In this document: one piece after another, positions 9,176 through 16,625 of the stretch
Layout: each line of letters opens with the position of its first letter
Numbering within the stretch: position 1 is the stretch's first letter
NCBI RefSeq assembly: GCF_000774145.1
Contig: NZ_KN322987.1
Coordinates: 1,631,583-1,695,582 of the forward strand
DNA: 64,000 nucleotides
Direction of reading: 5' to 3'
Source: Pseudomonas mediterranea CFBP 5447
GTDB taxonomy: Bacteria; Pseudomonadota; Gammaproteobacteria; Pseudomonadales; Pseudomonadaceae
Position numbers and translations under genes: made by a program
Notes under the pieces: model-generated
Databases searched by the model: none
What the model was told of the DNA's origin: nothing
The model's input: only the letters and a program-made list of their open reading frames with translations

Positions 9176-10063
9176 GTGGATAAGTTGAAAGGCGCCTTGC
9201 TGGTCGGCGCTCTGCGGTTGTTTGCGCTGCTGCCTTGGCGGGCCGTGCAAGCGGTGGGGTCGGCCATCGGCTGGCTCATGTGGAAACTGCCCAATCGCTC
9301 CCGCGACGTGGTGCGGATCAACCTCGCCAAGTGCTTTCCCGAGATGGACCCGGCCGAGCGCGAGCGACTGGTGGGCCAGAGCCTCAAGGACATCGGCAAA
9401 TCCCTGACCGAAAGCGCCTGCGCCTGGATCTGGCCGGCCCAGCGCTCCATCGAACTGGTGCGTGAAGTCGAGGGCCTGGAAATATTGAAAGAAGCCCTGG
9501 CGTCCGGCAAGGGCGTGGTGGGCATCACCAGCCACCTGGGCAACTGGGAAGTGCTCAACCACTTTTATTGCAGCCAGTGCAAACCGATCATTTTCTACCG
9601 TCCGCCCAAGCTCAAGGCGGTGGATGAACTGCTGCAAAAGCAGCGGGTGCAACTGGGCAACAAAGTCGCGGCGTCCACCAAGGAAGGCATCCTCAGCGTC
9701 ATCAAGGAAGTGCGCAAGGGCGGCCAAGTCGGCATCCCCGCGGACCCGGAACCGGCCGAATCCGCCGGCATCTTCGTGCCCTTCTTCGCCACCCAGGCCC
9801 TGACCAGCAAGTTCGTACCGAACATGCTCGCCGGCGGCAAGGCCGTCGGCGTCTTCCTCCACGCCCTGCGCCTGCCGGACGGCTCCGGCTACAAAGTCAT
9901 CCTCGAAGCCGCCCCCGAGGCCATGTACAGCACCGACACCGCAACCGCCTGCGCCGCCATGAGCCAGGTAGTGGAGCGTTACGTACGGGCGTACCCGAGC
10001 CAATACATGTGGAGCATGAAACGCTTCAAGAAACGCCCGCCGGGCGAGGCGCGGTGGTACTGA
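9176..10063 (+). CDS. LpxL/HtrB-type lysophospholipid/lipid A acyltransferase (GTG start)
   Basis: Inner-membrane acyltransferase of the lauroyl/myristoyl transferase family, 295 aa, predicted to add a secondary acyl chain to lipid A or a related lipid. The catalytic H(X)4E motif is SHLGNWE (H120, E125). The start is GTG, preceded by AGGAGTGA. The sequence ends in MWSMKRFKKRPPGE, the usual WxxKRFK tail of the family. Which acyl position it modifies cannot be told from sequence. Confidence 0.88.
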   Translation: MDKLKGALLVGALRLFALLPWRAVQAVGSAIGWLMWKLPNRSRDVVRINLAKCFPEMDPAERERLVGQSLKDIGKSLTESACAWIWPAQRSIELVREVEGLEILKEALASGKGVVGITSHLGNWEVLNHFYCSQCKPIIFYRPPKLKAVDELLQKQRVQLGNKVAASTKEGILSVIKEVRKGGQVGIPADPEPAESAGIFVPFFATQALTSKFVPNMLAGGKAVGVFLHALRLPDGSGYKVILEAAPEAMYSTDTATACAAMSQVVERYVRAYPSQYMWSMKRFKKRPPGEARWY

Positions 10064-10177
10064 AGGCCCGCCACTTCATAAGATCGGCCCCACCGGGATT
10101 TATGGTGAATGCAGAGTCTGCGAACACCCAAGAACCCCTGTGGGATGGTTGCACTGTCTGTGAACAGCCCGAAAAAA

Positions 10178-10292
10178 CTGTGGGAGCGAGCCTGCTCGCG
10201 ATAGCGCCTTCACAGCCGCCGCTGAATTAACTGACTCCACCTTCCTGTGGCGAGGGGATTCATCCCCGCTGGGCTGCGAAGCAGCCCCAACT
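10178..10292. repeat. Two adjacent REP elements of different families
   Basis: TGTGGGAGCGAGCCTGCTCG (10178 onward) is followed by a TGTGGCGAGGGGATTCATCC element (about 10243-10292). Both are single rather than paired copies here. Similar elements recur through the window. Confidence 0.75.
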
Positions 10293-10408
10293 TCCTACAG
10301 ACGATCCGCACCAGCGCTGCTTTCCAACCAAGCAGAGGCAGCCCCTAGCCCGTGAATTCCAGGCCTTCCCGTCGCCTGTTTATTCCCCGACCGCCACCCT
10401 TCTCCCAA

Positions 10409-10507
10409 CCCACACATCCTTGCGCCGTTGCCTACAACTACGCCAGAATCCGCCCGCTTGTGCGTCCTGCCCCCGGGTTCTATCGTCTTCCTGCCACTGC
10501 TCATCAG
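10409..10507 (+). repeat. Leader repeat, copy 1 (upstream of DUF6124 gene)
   Basis: A 99-bp segment that aligns without gaps to 12306-12404, sharing for example CTACAACTA, CCGC, TTGTGCG and TTCCTGCCA. It begins about 300 bp upstream of the DUF6124 start. One frame could read YNYARIRPLVRPAPGFY, but replacements between the two copies are not biased to silent positions, so coding is doubtful. Confidence 0.7.
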
Positions 10508-10714
10508 TGGTCGGGTTTAGTAGCCCGTGGTTTCCCGCAAGATGCATGAGCTCCATTCAGGCAGGTATTTCCCATCCCTGTTCTTGATGGTGGCTGTGCG
10601 CAGGGCGCTTCGGCGCGCCGGCAATGCTGGAATCCCCGGTCTACTAACCTGCGTACAGCCGCCACCCTTCTTTTAGTAGGGAAGAGGTCGCGGCCTCACT
10701 GAGGATTCCAGCTT
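10508..10714 (+). ncRNA. Putative structured 5' leader of the DUF6124 gene
   Basis: Non-coding stretch before the DUF6124 start with clear pairing potential. GGCTGTGCGCAGG (10592-10604) can pair with CCTGCGTACAGCC (10648-10660), a 13-bp helix with one G-U. Within it lies GGCGCTTCGGCGCGCC. CTACTAA (10641-10647) is complementary both to TTAGTAG at 10517-10523 and to TTAGTAG at 10673-10679, so two alternative folds are possible. I do not recognise a named RNA family. This is inference from complementarity only. Confidence 0.45.
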
Positions 10715-11071
10715 ATGTTCAAAGTAACTCCAAACCCTCCGGAAACGGAGCAAGCCCCCCCGCGCACAAAATCCGGGACCAAAAAGCTCGATGAAGCTGC
10801 AGAGCGCGCCTTGGATTTCTATCTCTCTCCCAGAGCAACAAAACCCGACGATCCCCAACCGGGCCAGATATTCACAATCGTAAAAGACATCGACAACGAA
10901 TCCCTGCTCGCCAACCTCACCGAAACCCTGGCCTCGGCTGACGCCATGGTCAACGACCTCGCCTTCGAACTGGAAGGTTCGCGCCGTCATGTGGCGCTCG
11001 GTATTCAGCAACTGATCGAGCTGGGTTCGTTGCTGGCAAATCGGGTGCTGGATAACGTTGAGACGCGATAG
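10715..11071 (+). CDS. DUF6124 family protein
   Basis: Small soluble protein of 118 aa of unknown function, belonging by appearance to the Pseudomonas DUF6124 family. It opens with MFKVTPNPPETE, has the KKLDEAAERALDFYL block, then FTIVKDIDNESLLANLTETL and the helical C-terminus ELEGSRRHVALGIQQLIELG. There is no signal peptide or membrane segment. It is followed by a strong hairpin terminator. The remnant of a second copy lies at 14426-14479. Confidence 0.75.
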   Translation: MFKVTPNPPETEQAPPRTKSGTKKLDEAAERALDFYLSPRATKPDDPQPGQIFTIVKDIDNESLLANLTETLASADAMVNDLAFELEGSRRHVALGIQQLIELGSLLANRVLDNVETR

Positions 11072-11098
11072 CAGGTAAACATTCGCTCAATCAATAAA

Positions 11099-11127
11099 GC
11101 AAACCCGACACCGCATGTCGGGTTTGC
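11099..11127 (+). terminator. Terminator after DUF6124 gene
   Basis: AAACCCGAC and GTCGGGTTT form a 9-bp stem around ACCGCAT. The T-run is short. A near-identical hairpin follows the DUF6124 remnant at 14497-14527. Confidence 0.75.
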
Positions 11128-11237
11128 ATCACTTTGCTGGATTGTCGCTATCTTCAATCGTTGTACGAAGAATTCGTAAATACCGCCTCGCCAACATCGC
11201 ACAGCCCTCTGGTCCATTAACTCAAGGAGTCCTTCCC

Positions 11238-12026
11238 ATGAAAATCGACTTCACCGGCCGTCACGTCTTGGTCACCGGTTCCACCAGCGGCATCGGATTT
11301 GCCACAGCCAAAGGCTTCCTCGAAGCCGGCGCCCACGTGGTCATCAACGGTCGCAGCGAGAGCGGCGTGCAGGACGCATTGCAGCGCTTGGGCGACCTTG
11401 CTTCCAAAGCCGAAGGCTTTGTGGGCGACCTCAGCAACGCCTCAGGCTGCCAGGCCTTGGTCGCCAGGTACCCGCGCTTCGATGTGGTCATCAACAACCT
11501 GGGCATCTTCAAGCTGGAGGATTTCTTCGACACGCCGGACAGCGAATGGCAACGCTTCTTCGAAACCAACGTGATGTCCGGCGTGCGTGTGTCCAGGGCT
11601 TATGCGCAGGGTATGGTCGAACGTGGTTGGGGGCGGATTGTGTTTGTCTCGTCGGAGTCCGGCGTGAATATTCCTGCTGACATGATTCATTACGGTTTCA
11701 CCAAGACCGCCCAACTCTCAATTGCCCGCGGCCTGGCCAAGCGTCTCGCTGGCACGGGCGTTACAGTGAACTCGGTGCTGCCTGGGCCGACGCTATCCGA
11801 AGGTGTCGCCCAGATGCTTCAGGCGGACGTCGAGCGCACAGGGGAAAGCCTGGAAAAGGTGGCGGCGGATTTCGTCAATGAGCACCGCAGTACCTCGATC
11901 ATCCAGCGCGCGGCGCGGGTCGAGGAAGTCGCCAACATGATCATCTATGCCAGCTCGGAACAGGCCTCGGCGACCACGGGTGCGGCGCTGCGGGTCGATG
12001 GGGGGGTGGTGGACAGCATCGTTTAG
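11238..12026 (+). CDS. Short-chain dehydrogenase/reductase
   Basis: Classical SDR of 262 aa, an NAD(P)-dependent oxidoreductase of unknown substrate. The cofactor motif is TGSTSGIG at residues 14-21. The NNLG motif follows, and the catalytic Ser (VSSESG) and YxxxK (YGFTK) are in the expected order. The C-terminal ASATTGAALRVDGGVVDSIV is typical. The ATG at 11238 has AAGGAG about 9 bases upstream; the frame is open further upstream but crosses the preceding terminator. Confidence 0.88.
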   Translation: MKIDFTGRHVLVTGSTSGIGFATAKGFLEAGAHVVINGRSESGVQDALQRLGDLASKAEGFVGDLSNASGCQALVARYPRFDVVINNLGIFKLEDFFDTPDSEWQRFFETNVMSGVRVSRAYAQGMVERGWGRIVFVSSESGVNIPADMIHYGFTKTAQLSIARGLAKRLAGTGVTVNSVLPGPTLSEGVAQMLQADVERTGESLEKVAADFVNEHRSTSIIQRAARVEEVANMIIYASSEQASATTGAALRVDGGVVDSIV

Positions 12027-12095
12027 CAGGGCGCGTAGTGAAAACATAGACAAGTGTCGTCACCAGGGGGCAACGACATTCTGATACTACAAAAA

Positions 12096-12121
12096 CGGGG
12101 CTGCATTAATATGCGGCCCCG
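12096..12121 (+). terminator. Hairpin downstream of SDR gene
   Basis: CGGGGC...GCAT / ATGC...GCCCCG dyad with a short loop, 70 bp after the SDR stop. The downstream T content is modest (TTGGTTTG), so termination strength is uncertain. Confidence 0.5.
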
Positions 12122-12135
12122 CTTGGTTTGACTCA

Positions 12136-12262
12136 TGTGGCGAAGGTGCCTGTTCCCACTGAATTTGACGCTGCCCTGAAGTTGCCGCATTCATCCGGTT
12201 GAACCGCATCATCCGGGTTACGACGGCTGCGTCGCCGAGCGGGAGCAAGCTCCCTCGCCACG
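12136..12262. repeat. Degenerate REP element
   Basis: The arms TGTGGCGAAGG... and ...GGGAGCAAGCTCCCTCGCCACG flank diverged sequence. It resembles the GTGGCGAGGG family. It lies in the gap between the SDR and the second leader repeat. Confidence 0.6.
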
Positions 12263-12305
12263 GATCTTATGCGCCTTCAGGACTTTGGCTCAACTTCTGA
12301 CCATG

Positions 12306-12404
12306 CCCACACATACTGGCGCCTTTACTTACAACTATGCCAGAACCCGCCTGATTGTGCGGCTTGTCCCTGGACCCTATTGTTTTCCTGCCATTGCCCA
12401 TCAC
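12306..12404 (+). repeat. Leader repeat, copy 2 (upstream of GNAT-like gene)
   Basis: Gap-free 99-bp homologue of 10409-10507. After it, similarity stops: the rest of the DUF6124 leader and nearly all of the DUF6124 gene are absent, and a GNAT-like reading frame begins 15 bp later. It marks the left end of a disrupted DUF6124 module. Confidence 0.7.
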
Positions 12405-12418
12405 CGTATTTTCACCAC

Positions 12419-13159
12419 ATGAAACGACCACGTGTTAACGACTTTAAACATCAGGTGTTCCGCTCGACCGCAATGCGGCTCGCTAAAGAGTTTTTAATGG
12501 ATGAGCCTGAGGCGCTGGCAGAAAGAGGTATCAATGTTGATCGGATAAGGTATGAGCCAATAACGCCAGATGCGCTGGATCAATGCTATTTATGGGGCTC
12601 AGAGGCACAACTCTATCCGTGGGAGGATATACCTAGTTGGAAGAGTCGCGACGGGAAAGCGTTTGACCTATCCCTGTGGTATGACCATGAACTATGTGGA
12701 CTTTGTTTTGCCACTCCAAAATCAAGTACGTTGTCCATTAAGGTCGTCCTCTTGGAGGGCAAGCTAGATGTTACCCACCCATTGAAGGGTGAGGTCGCTG
12801 GTTTGGTCTTGATCGCTATCAGCCGATACGCGCGAATGCTGAAGCTACGTGAAATTGAGGTGTTTGAGCCTGACCCCGGTGCCATTCTTTGGTATCAACG
12901 CTTGGGCTTCGATTTTGATGACCGGCGGCGCCTGTCACCGCAGTTAACGAGACTTAACATGAACCCCAGTTCTATTGCCGAGGTTTCCATGAAGACTTCT
13001 AAGCGCACTCAAAAGCCGCTGCTTGCTGCTCAGTACGAAGCCGAAGCCCGCCGTCTGGCTGGTTGTGCGACCAGTATTGAACGTCAGTTCTTATCGGTTA
13101 GCCTCGCCAAAGGCAAGGAGCTTGAGCCCGTTGGCCGGATGGCTGGCGCTAAATCCTGA
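12419..13159 (+). CDS. GNAT-like N-acetyltransferase with C-terminal extension
   Basis: Probable acetyl-CoA-dependent N-acetyltransferase, 246 aa from the ATG at 12419. The middle part (LKGEVAGLVLIAISRYARML, then LKLREIEVFEP and ILWYQRLGFDF) reads like GNAT motif A/B with the terminal YxxLGF. The last 60 residues are basic and hydrophilic with no recognised domain. No convincing ribosome binding site precedes 12419; the in-frame ATGs at 12473 and 12497 are alternatives. Base composition is visibly more AT-rich than the flanks, suggesting acquisition. Substrate unknown. Confidence 0.6.
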   Translation: MKRPRVNDFKHQVFRSTAMRLAKEFLMDEPEALAERGINVDRIRYEPITPDALDQCYLWGSEAQLYPWEDIPSWKSRDGKAFDLSLWYDHELCGLCFATPKSSTLSIKVVLLEGKLDVTHPLKGEVAGLVLIAISRYARMLKLREIEVFEPDPGAILWYQRLGFDFDDRRRLSPQLTRLNMNPSSIAEVSMKTSKRTQKPLLAAQYEAEARRLAGCATSIERQFLSVSLAKGKELEPVGRMAGAKS

Positions 13160-13174
13160 ACTCTGTTCATATAT

Positions 13175-13200
13175 AAAAAAACCGCCATATAGGCGGTTTT
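13175..13200. terminator. Bidirectional terminator between convergent genes
   Basis: AAAAAACCGCC / GGCGGTTTT stem around ATATA, with A-run and T-run on either side. It can serve both the GNAT-like gene (plus) and the diguanylate cyclase (minus). Confidence 0.85.
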
Positions 13201-13228
13201 CTGGTTCCTGCGCCGGACAAATCCACCG

Positions 13229-14356
13229 CTACTGCGCAACCGCCACCTGATTGCGCCCCAACGCCTTAGCCCGATACAACGCCTTATCCGCATTATTCAT
13301 CAAGCTATGCAGATCCTTATGCCCAGACTCCGTCGACGCGACGCCGAGGCTGGCCGTTATCCCGTGGACAGGCTCGATCATCAACCCGCCAATGGTTCGG
13401 ATCAGTTCCTCTGCAATCCTGGTAGCGACCTCGATGGAAGTGTCCGGAAGCAAAATCGCGAACTCTTCCCCACCCAGCCGACCGTGAATGTCCGTCGCAC
13501 GGAACGACGAACTGATGACCCCACCCATCTGGCGCAGTACCTGATCCCCAACCTGATGACCGTAGGTGTCGTTGATCTGCTTGAAATGATCCATGTCCAG
13601 CATCACCACGCATAACCCCAGCCGGTTGGCTTTACAGTCGTTGTAGAGGCGCTGGGCGTGTTCGAAAAAAGCCCGCCGGCTTTTCAGGCCGGTCAGTTCA
13701 TCGGTTTGGGCGGCGCGGGTTGAGATGCTGTTCGCCTGTTCCATTTCACGGGTGAGTCGGAAAGCGGTTTCCAGTGCCTGGGACATTTTGTGTGTGGCGC
13801 GGGCGGCAAAGGCTGCGAACACCACGATCGAAAGCGCCATGCCCACCTGGATCGGCGACGGTTGGAACAGCAGCCAGGCGGTGCAGGGAAACAGAACCAG
13901 ACCAATGGAGGCGAGCGTCATGTCGCGGTAGGCCGAGTAACAGGACACCGCGCTGACGGACATGCCGACCGTAAAGAGCATGACCAATGCCTGGGACAAA
14001 AGATCGTCCGCCGGCATGACCGCCAATGCACCTGTTCCCCAGATGCTGGCGGACAACACCAGCGTGACCCAGTATTTGCGCTCCCAGCGCCGAGGCGTGC
14101 GTCTGCTTTCGTCGCTGCGCACATAGGCAACGAACAGCGAGACGCGCAATAGCGTCGATCCGGTCAGGAAGACGAGCCACCAGAAGATGACATTGTGGTC
14201 AAAGCGATCCCAGCACAGCCAACACAACATGATAGCCGCGAGGTAGCTACCAAACACCGCAGAAACCGATTGGCGAAAAAGTTGCTGTAGCCGGTCGGTT
14301 CGCACCTGCTCGGCGATGAACAAATCCTGCTCATCCCGAGATCCTAGGCAACCCAT
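13229..14356 (-). CDS. Membrane-anchored diguanylate cyclase (GGEEF)
   Basis: Predicted c-di-GMP synthase, 375 aa. About six hydrophobic helices fill residues 35-190 with no large extracytoplasmic domain. A complete GGDEF domain follows, with LDMDHFKQINDTYGHQVGD, the active GGEEF motif near residue 290, and an inhibitory I-site RATD exactly five residues before it. The start at 14356 is supported by AGGTGA seven bases upstream; an alternative in-frame start at 14419 adds 21 residues. The gene is convergent with the GNAT gene, and its 5' end abuts the DUF6124 remnant. Confidence 0.88.
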   Translation of the reverse strand: MGCLGSRDEQDLFIAEQVRTDRLQQLFRQSVSAVFGSYLAAIMLCWLCWDRFDHNVIFWWLVFLTGSTLLRVSLFVAYVRSDESRRTPRRWERKYWVTLVLSASIWGTGALAVMPADDLLSQALVMLFTVGMSVSAVSCYSAYRDMTLASIGLVLFPCTAWLLFQPSPIQVGMALSIVVFAAFAARATHKMSQALETAFRLTREMEQANSISTRAAQTDELTGLKSRRAFFEHAQRLYNDCKANRLGLCVVMLDMDHFKQINDTYGHQVGDQVLRQMGGVISSSFRATDIHGRLGGEEFAILLPDTSIEVATRIAEELIRTIGGLMIEPVHGITASLGVASTESGHKDLHSLMNNADKALYRAKALGRNQVAVAQ

Positions 14357-14425
14357 ATGATTCACCTGATCGTGACGCAACTGAAAAAGAACGATTGTGG
14401 CACCTTGCCAGCAACGCAAACAACC

Positions 14426-14479
14426 GGGTTGAGTTCGTTGCTGGCGAATCGGCCGTTGAATAGCGTTGAGCCGCGATAG
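14426..14479 (+). pseudogene. 3' remnant of a second DUF6124 gene
   Basis: The last 18 codons match the end of the intact DUF6124 gene: in-frame SSLLANRPLNSVEPR-stop here against GSLLANRVLDNVETR-stop at 11027-11071. Nothing further 5' aligns, because the diguanylate cyclase gene begins at once. A terminator hairpin of the same type follows. Confidence 0.75.
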
Positions 14480-14496
14480 CGGGTGAACCCGTTAAA

Positions 14497-14527
14497 GAAA
14501 AACCCGACGCTTTACGTCGGGTTTTTC
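14497..14527 (+). terminator. Terminator after DUF6124 remnant
   Basis: AAAAACCCGAC / GTCGGGTTTTT stem with GCTTTAC loop and a T-run. It is homologous in stem sequence to 11099-11127. Confidence 0.85.
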
Positions 14528-14605
14528 GGTACGGCTTTGCGCCTGTCCTACCTCTTCCTGGCGATGGACGTCAGCGATCCTTGGCAGACGGCTAGCGGTT
14601 ACGGC

Positions 14606-14980
14606 TTACTCGACTTGCGACAGCTTGGCGTCATCGCAACCGGCTGCACGGCACTCGCGCTCGACAGCTTTGAGTATGACGATACGCGCTTCGGTCTTCT
14701 CGTTGGCGCAGTCCAGGTAGAGCAGGCCATCGTTGGAACAGGCGTTGTCACGAATTTTGATCCACTGGATCTGAGCGGCTTTCACCTTTTTCTTTTGATC
14801 CGGGTTCAGGGCACTCATTGTTTTCTTGTATTGATCGTTGATTTCCTGATCCGACTGAACCATTTTCAGCGACGCGCAATAGGTTCTGTCATAGGCGTTT
14901 CTAGGGTTATCGCAACTCATCGCTGATGCCGAAGCGGATGCCATTGCCAGCAATGCGCCAACCAACAAAGACTTGATCAC
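14606..14980 (-). CDS. LprI/DUF1311-family lysozyme-inhibitor-like protein
   Basis: Small secreted protein of 124 aa. The signal peptide MIKSLLVGALLAMASASASA is followed by the four-cysteine LprI-like (DUF1311) domain: SCDNPRNAYDRTYC, then WIKIRDNACSNDG and LDC. Related proteins bind c-type lysozyme, so a periplasmic or surface protective role is plausible but not shown. It stands alone on the minus strand downstream of metQ, separated by a terminator. Confidence 0.8.
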   Translation of the reverse strand: MIKSLLVGALLAMASASASAMSCDNPRNAYDRTYCASLKMVQSDQEINDQYKKTMSALNPDQKKKVKAAQIQWIKIRDNACSNDGLLYLDCANEKTEARIVILKAVERECRAAGCDDAKLSQVE

Positions 14981-15044
14981 TTACTTCTCTCCCTGAATGC
15001 CCTCTATTCATTAGAGGTCGCGGCGAGGAATTTATCATGAGTGC

Positions 15045-15077
15045 AAAAAAAACGAGCCTGCATTCCCACGCAGCCCT
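15045..15077 (-). terminator. Probable terminator of the metNIQ operon
   Basis: Read on the minus strand, GGGCTGC...GCAGGCTC forms a stem with one bulge, followed by a run of eight T. It is placed 25 bp after the metQ stop. Confidence 0.6.
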
Positions 15078-15101
15078 GTTTTTTTTTAACACCCGATCAG
15101 A

Positions 15102-15872
15102 TCAAAACGCCGGTAATACCGCGCCTTTGTATTTCTCCAGAATAAACGCCTTCACTTCCGGGCTATGCAACGCAGCCGCCAGCTTTTTCATCGCCTCACT
15201 GTCCTTGTCGTCCTCACGGGCCACCAGGATGTTCACGTAAGGCGAGTCGCTGCCTTCGATCACCAGGGCGTCCTTGGACGGATCCAGCTTGGCTTCCAGC
15301 GCATAGTTGGTGTTGATCAGCGCCAGGTCGACCTGAGTCAGCACGCGGGGAATGGTCGCGGCTTCCAGTTCGCGGAATTTCAGGTCCTTGGGGTTATCGA
15401 TGATGTCCTTGGTGGTCGATAGGATGTTGTTCGAATCCTTGAGCTTGATCACTCCAGCCTTCGCCAGCAGCAACAGCGCACGGCCGCCGTTGGTGGCGTC
15501 GTTCGGGATCACTACGTTGGCGCCGCCAGGGAGTTCTTCGAGCTTCTTGTACTTGTTCGAATAAGCGCCCAGGGGTTCCAGGTGCACGCCAGTTACGGCT
15601 ACCAGCTGGGTACCCTTGGCCTTGTTGAACTCATCCAGGTACAGCTGGTGTTGGAAGAAGTTGGCGTCCAGGCGTTTTTCGGCGACCTGTACGTTCGGCT
15701 GGATGTAGTCGGTGAAGACCTTGACCTTGAGGTCCACGCCTTCCTTGGCCAGTGCCGGTTTGACGAATTCGAGGATTTCCGCGTGCGGCACCGGCGTTGC
15801 GGCGACGGTCAGGGTGTCGGCATGGGCGGAAAAGGCTGCGGCGGCAGCGAAGGCAACCAGTAACTTCTTCAT
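15102..15872 (-). CDS. metQ: Methionine ABC transporter substrate-binding protein
   Basis: Periplasmic MetQ/NlpA-family binding protein, 256 aa. A signal peptide of about 18 residues ends AHA before DTLTVAATPVPHAEIL. No lipobox cysteine is present, so it is predicted to be soluble rather than a lipoprotein, unlike E. coli MetQ. The core DANFFQHQLYLDEFN and YVNILVAREDD is diagnostic. Third gene of metN-metI-metQ, 78 bp after metI. Confidence 0.92.
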   Translation of the reverse strand: MKKLLVAFAAAAAFSAHADTLTVAATPVPHAEILEFVKPALAKEGVDLKVKVFTDYIQPNVQVAEKRLDANFFQHQLYLDEFNKAKGTQLVAVTGVHLEPLGAYSNKYKKLEELPGGANVVIPNDATNGGRALLLLAKAGVIKLKDSNNILSTTKDIIDNPKDLKFRELEAATIPRVLTQVDLALINTNYALEAKLDPSKDALVIEGSDSPYVNILVAREDDKDSEAMKKLAAALHSPEVKAFILEKYKGAVLPAF

Positions 15873-15950
15873 TCAGCTAACTCCTTGTGGGGCGCCCGCT
15901 CTCGGCGCCTGCCAGCGAATGGCTGGCTCATGGTTTATGGGCGCGAGGCC

Positions 15951-16625
15951 TTATTTTCTAGAGAAATGCACAACCAGCTTGTCGCCTACGGTTTGCAGGA
16001 CCTGGACCAGCACCAGCAGCAGTACCACCGTGACCACCATGACATCGGTCTGGAAACGCTGGTAACCGAACCGGATCGCCAGGTCGCCCAAGCCACCGGC
16101 GCCCACCACACCGGCCATGGCCGTGTAGGACACCAGCGTAATTGCTGTCACCGTAATCGCTGCAAAGATGCCCGGACGGGCTTCCGGCAGCAAGGCGTTG
16201 ACGATGATCTGCCGGGTGGTTGCGCCCATGGCCTGGGTCGCTTCGATGATGCCGCGGTCGACTTCGCGCAGGGCGGTTTCCACCAGGCGAGCGAAGAACG
16301 GGGTCGCGCCCACCACCAGCGGTGGAATTGCCCCGGCCACGCCCAACGAGGTGCCGGTAATCAACACCGTGAACGGGATCATCACGATCAACAGGATGAT
16401 GAACGGCAGCGAGCGCAGGATGTTGACGATCAGCGACAACAGCGCATAAACGCCGCGGGCCTCAAGCAACTGGCGTGGGCTGCACAGAAACAGCAGCACG
16501 CCCAGGGGCAAGCCGAGCAGCACGGTGAACAGCAGCGAACCGAACAGCATCAGGAAGGTGTCGCCGGTCGCCAGCCAGATTTCCAGCCAGTCGATGTTTG
16601 CAAAGAAATTCGTCAGCAGTTCCAT
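15951..16625 (-). CDS. metI: Methionine ABC transporter permease
   Basis: Inner-membrane permease of 224 aa with five hydrophobic helices and the EAA-type loop (ALREVDRGIIEATQAMGATTRQI), which docks with MetN. Its ATG overlaps the stop of metN by one base (TGATG), indicating coupled translation. Confidence 0.94.
   Translation of the reverse strand: MELLTNFFANIDWLEIWLATGDTFLMLFGSLLFTVLLGLPLGVLLFLCSPRQLLEARGVYALLSLIVNILRSLPFIILLIVMIPFTVLITGTSLGVAGAIPPLVVGATPFFARLVETALREVDRGIIEATQAMGATTRQIIVNALLPEARPGIFAAITVTAITLVSYTAMAGVVGAGGLGDLAIRFGYQRFQTDVMVVTVVLLLVLVQVLQTVGDKLVVHFSRK

Noticed and set aside
10352..10549. 65-codon open frame over the leader repeat
   Set aside because: The second copy of the repeat (12306-12404) shows replacements not biased to silent positions and the frame ends early there; better explained as a non-coding leader.
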